10,081 nt of DNA from CAYLLT01 sp964591605 (GTDB lineage: Bacteria > Planctomycetota > Phycisphaerae > UBA1845 > PWPN01), in the NCBI GenBank assembly GCA_964591605.1, contig CAZQEN010000293.1:1-10081 (forward strand). The letters are read 5' to 3'. A program made the translations under genes and the position numbers. Positions 6,573 to 10,081 of this stretch are shown here, one piece after another (the stretch's first letter is position 1; each line of letters opens with the position of its first letter). The notes below the pieces were generated by a model. That model worked only from the letters and a program-made list of their open reading frames with translations, had not been told where the DNA came from and made no database searches.

Positions 6573-6800
6573 ATGCGAACGCTCCTGCTCACAGTGAACG
6601 GCATGCACTGTCAATCCTGCGCGGACAACCTCACGCGCGTCCTGCAGGCCACGGAAGGCGTGCGCGCGGTGCAGGTGGATCTGGGCAGCAAGACCGCCCG
6701 CGTCGAGCATGACGAGGGCGTGTGCAAAACACCTGATCTGATGGCGGCCGTGCGCCGGGCCGGGTATCAGGTCGATTCCTTCCGGCCTGCCTCCGCATGA
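6573..6800 (+). CDS. copZ: CopZ-like heavy-metal-associated (HMA) domain copper chaperone
   Basis: A 75-residue stand-alone HMA domain with a ferredoxin-like beta-alpha-beta-beta-alpha-beta pattern. The metal motif is GMHCQSC (10-16), with C13 and C16 as the Cu(I) ligands; the closing AVRRAGYQV (59-67) is typical of the family. A third Cys, C51 in GVCKTP, is outside the motif. Its expected role is to bind cytoplasmic Cu(I) and pass it to the ATPase encoded next. GGAGG (6561-6565) lies 7 nt before the ATG. The stop overlaps the downstream start as ATGA (6797-6800), which fits translational coupling to the exporter. Another soft metal is possible, but the partner's P1B-1 residues favour copper. 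Confidence 0.88.
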   Translation: MRTLLLTVNGMHCQSCADNLTRVLQATEGVRAVQVDLGSKTARVEHDEGVCKTPDLMAAVRRAGYQVDSFRPASA

Positions 6801-9070
6801 CATCCACGCCAGCAGTACCGATTGAGCATCAGGACGTGTCGCGCGTCGATCTGCGCATCGAGGGCATGACGTGTGCCTCGTGCGTGGCGAAGGTGGAGAG
6901 TGCCCTGCGCTCGGTACCCGGCGTGGAGTCGGCGCGCGTGAATCTGGCGACGGAGACGGCCTCGGTTCAGACGACGGTGCCGTCGGATCCGCAGCCGCTG
7001 GTGCGGGCGGTTCAGGCGGCCGGTTACGATGCGGTTCCCGCGGCCAGGGGCGCGGATGCGGGCATCGAGCGGCGTGCCGAGCAGCACCTGCGCGAGCGGC
7101 GGCAGGCGCTGGTGACGGCCATCGGCATCGGGCTGCCGATCATGGCTTTGCACTGGGCCGGGCATCGCCTGGCGGGCACGCACGAGGGGGCGCACTTCTG
7201 GCCGATGCTGCTCCAGGGGCTGCTGACGGTCATGCTGCTGATCTCGCCGGCCGGCGGGCCGATTATCGTCAGCGGCCTGCGCGCTGCGGTACACCGCTCG
7301 CCGAACATGGATCTGCTCATTGCGCTGGGTGTGCTGGCCGCCACCGTCGGCAGCTTCGCGGGCCTGCTGCTGCCGCAGGTTGCACATGCCAATTACTTCC
7401 ACGACGCGGCGATGATTCTGGGCTTCATCAACATCGGGAAGTATCTCGAGGTGCGGTCGCGGGCCCGCGCGGCTTCGTCGCTGTCGGCCCTGCTCAAGCG
7501 AACGCCGCGGCGGGCGATGCGCATCGAGGCCGACGGACCTCGTGAGGTGCCGGTGGAACAGATCCGGCCGGGGGAGCGGCTGCAGGTGGCGGCCGAGTCG
7601 TATGTGCCGGTGGATGGGCGCGTCATCACCGGCCGCGGCGCGGTGGATCTGAGCATGTGGACGGGCGAGTCGGCGCCGGTCGAGGTCGGGCCGGGCGACG
7701 AAGTGCTCGGCGGCAGTTACGTGTATTCCGGTGCGCTGACGATGGCCGCGACCGCCGTGGGGGCGGACTCGGCCATTTCCCGCATCGCGCGGATGGTGGA
7801 GGAGGCTCAGACTGGCCGGACGAAGATGCAGGCGCTGGCGGATCGCGTGGCGGCCGTGTTCGTGCCGATCGTGATCGTGGTCGCCGTGCTCACGTGCCTG
7901 GGCTGGGTGGCGGTGCGGGGAGACGGGGCGGCGGCGTGGTCGGCGATGATCGCGGTGCTGGTCGTCGCGTGCCCCTGCGCGATGGGGCTGGCGACGCCCA
8001 TGGCCGTGATGGTCGCCACGGGCAGCGCGGCCCTCCGCGGGATCATCGTGCGCGATCCGGCGGCTCTGGAACGCGCCGCCACGTGTGATGTCGCGCTCCT
8101 CGACAAAACGGGCACAATCACGACGGGGCAACTCACGGTCGGGGCGGTTCAGGCCCGGCCGGGCTTCTCCGAGAGCGATGTCCTGCGCTGGGCGGCCGCG
8201 GCCGAGCAGTTCTCGCCGCATCCGCTCGCGAAGGCGATCATGCAGGAGGCCAAGGTCCGCAATCTCGATCTGCCCGAGCCGAGTGAATACCACGCCCATG
8301 CGGGCCTGGGCGTGACGGTCAGGATCGACGAGCACACGGTTCATGTCGGAAGCGCCGCGTATCTGAGAGAGCAGGGGGTTGCCTCCCCCGAGCCCGACGC
8401 GCCAGCGAGGGGTTCAGCGGAACCTGCGTTCGATCTGCCATTGCCGCTGCCCGCTTCGGTTGGTACGTACGTTTTCGTCGCCATCGACCGCCGTCCGGGC
8501 GGCACGATCGTCCTGGAGGACACCGTCCGACCGGCCGCCCGCGAGGCGGTGGCGCGCCTGAGCGGCCTGAACGTACAGGCGATGCTGGTGACAGGCGATC
8601 GGGAGGCAGCCGCTCGGGCGGTCGCTGCACAGGTCGGCATCGAGGGTGTATTCGCGGGCGTTTCGCCGCCGGGCAAAGCGGAACTGGTTCGACGCCTCCA
8701 GAGCGAGGCCCATCGTGTCCTGATGGTCGGCGACGGCATCAACGATGCCCCGGCCCTGGCCGCCGCCGATGTCGGCATCGCGATGAGCGGCGGCACGCAG
8801 GTGGCCGCGGAGACCGCCGCGATCGCCCTGGCCGGCGACCGGATCGAGCTCATCCCCGAGGCGGTGATACTGGCCCGGCGCAGCGTCCGGATCATCCGCC
8901 AGAATCTGTTCTGGGCGTTTGCCTACAACGTCGTCGCCATCCCCCTGGCGATGCTGCTCATCCTGCCGGCCGCCTACGCTGCCGCGGCGATGATGTTCAG
9001 CAGCCTGAGCGTGGTGCTGAATTCGCTTCGTCTTCAGGCAGCACAAAAACCCCCCGCTCAATCCGTTTAA
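6797..9070 (+). CDS. copA: Copper-translocating P1B-1-type ATPase
   Basis: A 757-residue inner-membrane pump that exports cytoplasmic Cu(I) using ATP. Seen in order: one N-terminal HMA domain (about 17-82, GMTCASC at 23-29); four leading membrane helices (about 102-217) with a His-containing loop after the first (H119, H123, H129, H133); actuator domain with TGES (289-292); CPC in TM6 (392-394, CPCAMGLATP); phosphorylation site DKTGT (D436); SPHPL of the N-domain (H475, P476); GDGINDAP (645-652); TM7 with Y710-N711; and TM8 with M732-x-x-S735-S736. The CPC/YN/MxxSS set marks P1B-1, Cu(I). Residues about 528-553 are an unusual Pro-rich insertion in the N-domain. It starts within the ATGA overlap of the chaperone gene. 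The TAA stop lies in the left arm of a large inverted repeat. Confidence 0.95.
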   Translation: MTSTPAVPIEHQDVSRVDLRIEGMTCASCVAKVESALRSVPGVESARVNLATETASVQTTVPSDPQPLVRAVQAAGYDAVPAARGADAGIERRAEQHLRERRQALVTAIGIGLPIMALHWAGHRLAGTHEGAHFWPMLLQGLLTVMLLISPAGGPIIVSGLRAAVHRSPNMDLLIALGVLAATVGSFAGLLLPQVAHANYFHDAAMILGFINIGKYLEVRSRARAASSLSALLKRTPRRAMRIEADGPREVPVEQIRPGERLQVAAESYVPVDGRVITGRGAVDLSMWTGESAPVEVGPGDEVLGGSYVYSGALTMAATAVGADSAISRIARMVEEAQTGRTKMQALADRVAAVFVPIVIVVAVLTCLGWVAVRGDGAAAWSAMIAVLVVACPCAMGLATPMAVMVATGSAALRGIIVRDPAALERAATCDVALLDKTGTITTGQLTVGAVQARPGFSESDVLRWAAAAEQFSPHPLAKAIMQEAKVRNLDLPEPSEYHAHAGLGVTVRIDEHTVHVGSAAYLREQGVASPEPDAPARGSAEPAFDLPLPLPASVGTYVFVAIDRRPGGTIVLEDTVRPAAREAVARLSGLNVQAMLVTGDREAAARAVAAQVGIEGVFAGVSPPGKAELVRRLQSEAHRVLMVGDGINDAPALAAADVGIAMSGGTQVAAETAAIALAGDRIELIPEAVILARRSVRIIRQNLFWAFAYNVVAIPLAMLLILPAAYAAAAMMFSSLSVVLNSLRLQAAQKPPAQSV
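8386..8412. repeat. Repeat-like GC-rich segment inside copA (putative)
   Basis: Within the N-domain coding region, a run of C followed by GAGCCCGACGCGCCAGCGA and GGGG encodes part of the Pro-rich insertion (SPEPDAPARGS). Its short terminal CCCC/GGGG arms and its resemblance, from memory, to short dispersed repeats of planctomycete genomes make an in-frame repeat insertion plausible. Only one copy is in the window, so this rests on recall and on the atypical protein segment. Confidence 0.25.
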
Positions 9071-9134
9071 CCGCCGTTTGAAACACGGCGCGTCGCCTGG
9101 CGTCGCACGCAGCGCCGTTTTTCAAACGGCGGTT
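9069..9134. repeat. 66-nt inverted repeat overlapping the copA stop codon
   Basis: The left arm 9069-9091 (beginning AACCGCCGTTTGAA) and right arm 9112-9134 (ending TTCAAACGGCGGTT) are 23 nt each and complementary at 22 of 23 positions. The 20-nt loop is 9092-9111. GCGTCGC occurs at 9090-9096 and again at 9100-9106. The TAA stop (9068-9070) overlaps the left arm. There is no T-run after it, so it could be an mRNA-stabilising or bidirectional transcription-blocking hairpin between convergent genes, or a REP/MITE-like repeat. Confidence 0.75.
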
Positions 9135-9140
9135 CAACAA

Positions 9141-9209
9141 CCGTGCCACCCGTCGTGCCACCCCAACCACGGCCTGGGGTACCAGGCCGTGCCACCCGTC
9201 GTGCCACCC
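9141..9209. repeat. 23-bp direct repeat flanking a 10-bp-stem hairpin
   Basis: The same 23 bp, starting CCGTGCCACCCGTCG, occurs exactly at 9141-9163 and 9187-9209, a period of 46 bp. Between and partly overlapping the second copy is a perfect hairpin: CACGGCCTGG (9168-9177), loop GGTA, CCAGGCCGTG (9182-9191). Each 23-bp unit itself repeats GTGCCACCC. With only two copies it is not a CRISPR array. It resembles a dispersed intergenic repeat element. Confidence 0.7.
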
Positions 9210-9230
9210 GCCCGCCCGGATAAACGCTTC

Positions 9231-9245
9231 GCCCGCTTTGCGGGC
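9231..9245. terminator. Weak terminator-like hairpin between convergent copA and hflX
   Basis: GCCCGC (9231-9236), loop TTT and GCGGGC (9240-9245) form a perfect 6-bp GC stem seven nt downstream of the hflX stop on the minus strand. A terminator role for hflX is possible, though the U-tract is poor. Confidence 0.3.
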
Positions 9246-9252
9246 TGCGACG

Positions 9253-10081
9253 TCATTGCACCGCGTTCAGCACGCGCAGGGCGGGATAACTCTCACGAAG
9301 CCGGTGCAGGAGCGCGCCGCCGATGACCACGTCGACTTCCACCGACGCGTCGACGTAGCGGCGGTCGAGGATCTGGGCGTGGCGTTCGAGCGTGTGCATG
9401 ACGCGGCCTTCGGTGCCGGGGACGCGCACGGTCGCCCGCGTCGGCGGGCCGTTCATGATCCCGCGCACCCGCTCAGCCAGCTCGACGATGCCCTGGCCGG
9501 TTCGGGCGGAGAGGGTCATGGCGCCGGGCAGCTTGTGCTGCAGGATGGTGACGGCCGCTTCGTCCTGGGCGGCGTCGATCTTGTTGAGCAGCACGAGCGT
9601 CTGATTACCCGCGCAGCCGAGTTCGGCCAGGACGCCGGTTACCGCCTCATACTGCTCCCACGCCGTCGGCGACGAGGCGTCCACGACGTGGAGGAGCAGA
9701 TCGGCATGGATCGCCTCCTCGAGGGTGGCTCGGAAGGAGGCGATCAGGTGATGCGGGAGCCGCCGCAGAAAACCGACGGTGTCGCTGAGCAGCACGTAAT
9801 CGCCGCCGCCGAGGTTCCATTTGCGGGTCCTGGTGTCGAGCGTTTCGAAAAGCCGGTCTTTCGCCGACACACCCGCGCCGGTCACCGTGTTCATGAAGGT
9901 GCTCTTGCCGGCGTTGGTGTAGCCGACGAGCGACACGTTGAAATGCTCGTGCCGGGCCCGGACCTGGCGTACTTTACGCTGATCGATCTCTTCGATCTGG
10001 CGCTTGAGGAAGCTCATGCGGCGAGAGACGATCCGCCGGTCGATTTCGATCTGCCGCTCGCCGGGGCCGCGCGTGCCGATG
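9253..10081 (-). CDS. hflX: GTPase HflX (N-terminus outside window)
   Basis: HflX is a ribosome-associated translational GTPase that splits stalled 70S ribosomes under stress. The visible 275 residues are the C-terminal part of a protein of usually about 370-430. They begin IGTRGPGERQIEIDRRIVSRR, with the family's glycine-rich motif and coiled-coil linker, then the G domain. Numbered from the window edge: G1 GYTNAGKST (53-61), switch region FETLDTRTRKW (78-88), G3 DTVGF (100-104), G4 NKID (166-169) and G5 near SARTGQG. Internal ATGs such as the one at 10017 are not the start, because the upstream frame stays open and encodes conserved HflX sequence. TGA is at 9255-9253. It is convergent with copA across a repeat-rich 182-bp spacer. 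Confidence 0.95.
   Translation of the reverse strand, partial: IGTRGPGERQIEIDRRIVSRRMSFLKRQIEEIDQRKVRQVRARHEHFNVSLVGYTNAGKSTFMNTVTGAGVSAKDRLFETLDTRTRKWNLGGGDYVLLSDTVGFLRRLPHHLIASFRATLEEAIHADLLLHVVDASSPTAWEQYEAVTGVLAELGCAGNQTLVLLNKIDAAQDEAAVTILQHKLPGAMTLSARTGQGIVELAERVRGIMNGPPTRATVRVPGTEGRVMHTLERHAQILDRRYVDASVEVDVVIGGALLHRLRESYPALRVLNAVQ

Noticed and set aside
6767..8344. Long minus-strand open frame of about 525 codons opposite copA
   Set aside because: It is antisense to a well-supported ATPase, is His/Arg/Pro-rich with no domain, and is a typical GC-skew artefact.
9141..9209. CRISPR-like array
   Set aside because: There are only two repeat copies, the intervening sequence is a palindrome rather than a spacer, and no cas genes are near.

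Overview
This window looks like a stretch of a GC-rich Planctomycetota chromosome, possibly Phycisphaerae (inferred). The grounds are the GyrA sequence type, two small exported proteins ending in PEP-CTERM sorting signals, a large Cys-rich exported protein ending in a dockerin-like EF-hand module, and an overall GC-rich composition. It is a draft assembly: a run of exactly 100 Ns (3925-4024) interrupts one gene.

Layout. (1) 1-414, minus strand: the N-terminal 138 codons of DNA gyrase subunit A, running off the left edge. (2) 415-970: a gene-free divergent intergenic region with an AT-rich promoter-like island near 515-536. (3) 971-4375, plus strand: three tandem paralogous surface/exported proteins that share a domain opening with an F-x-Y-P-D-G motif. 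The first two end in PEP-CTERM anchors. The third has two copies of the domain around an Ig/BACON-like segment and ends in a dockerin-like module instead. A strong intrinsic terminator (4418-4469) closes the cluster. (4) 4554-6501: a promoter, a leader of about 250 nt with paired palindromes, then two genes overlapping by 4 nt: a degenerate receiver-domain protein with a Cys-rich C-terminal domain I do not recognise, and a PLP enzyme of the D-cysteine desulfhydrase/ACC deaminase family whose specificity positions read as D-cysteine desulfhydrase. (5) 6511-9070: a copper module with a dyad and a TACAAT -10 box, then a CopZ-like metallochaperone overlapping by 4 nt a CopA-type Cu(I) P1B-1 ATPase. 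(6) 9069-9252: a repeat-dense convergent intergenic region with a 66-nt inverted repeat, a 23-bp direct repeat and two more hairpins. (7) 9253-10081, minus strand: the GTPase HflX, lacking its N-terminus at the right edge.

How the genes may work together. CopZ and CopA are a standard chaperone plus exporter pair for cytoplasmic Cu(I). The D-cysteine desulfhydrase just upstream would release H2S, and its translation is coupled to a pseudo-receiver protein with five cysteines. Whether sulfide production or Cys-based sensing is linked to copper handling is only a hypothesis from adjacency. The exported-protein cluster, gyrA and hflX look functionally unrelated to it.
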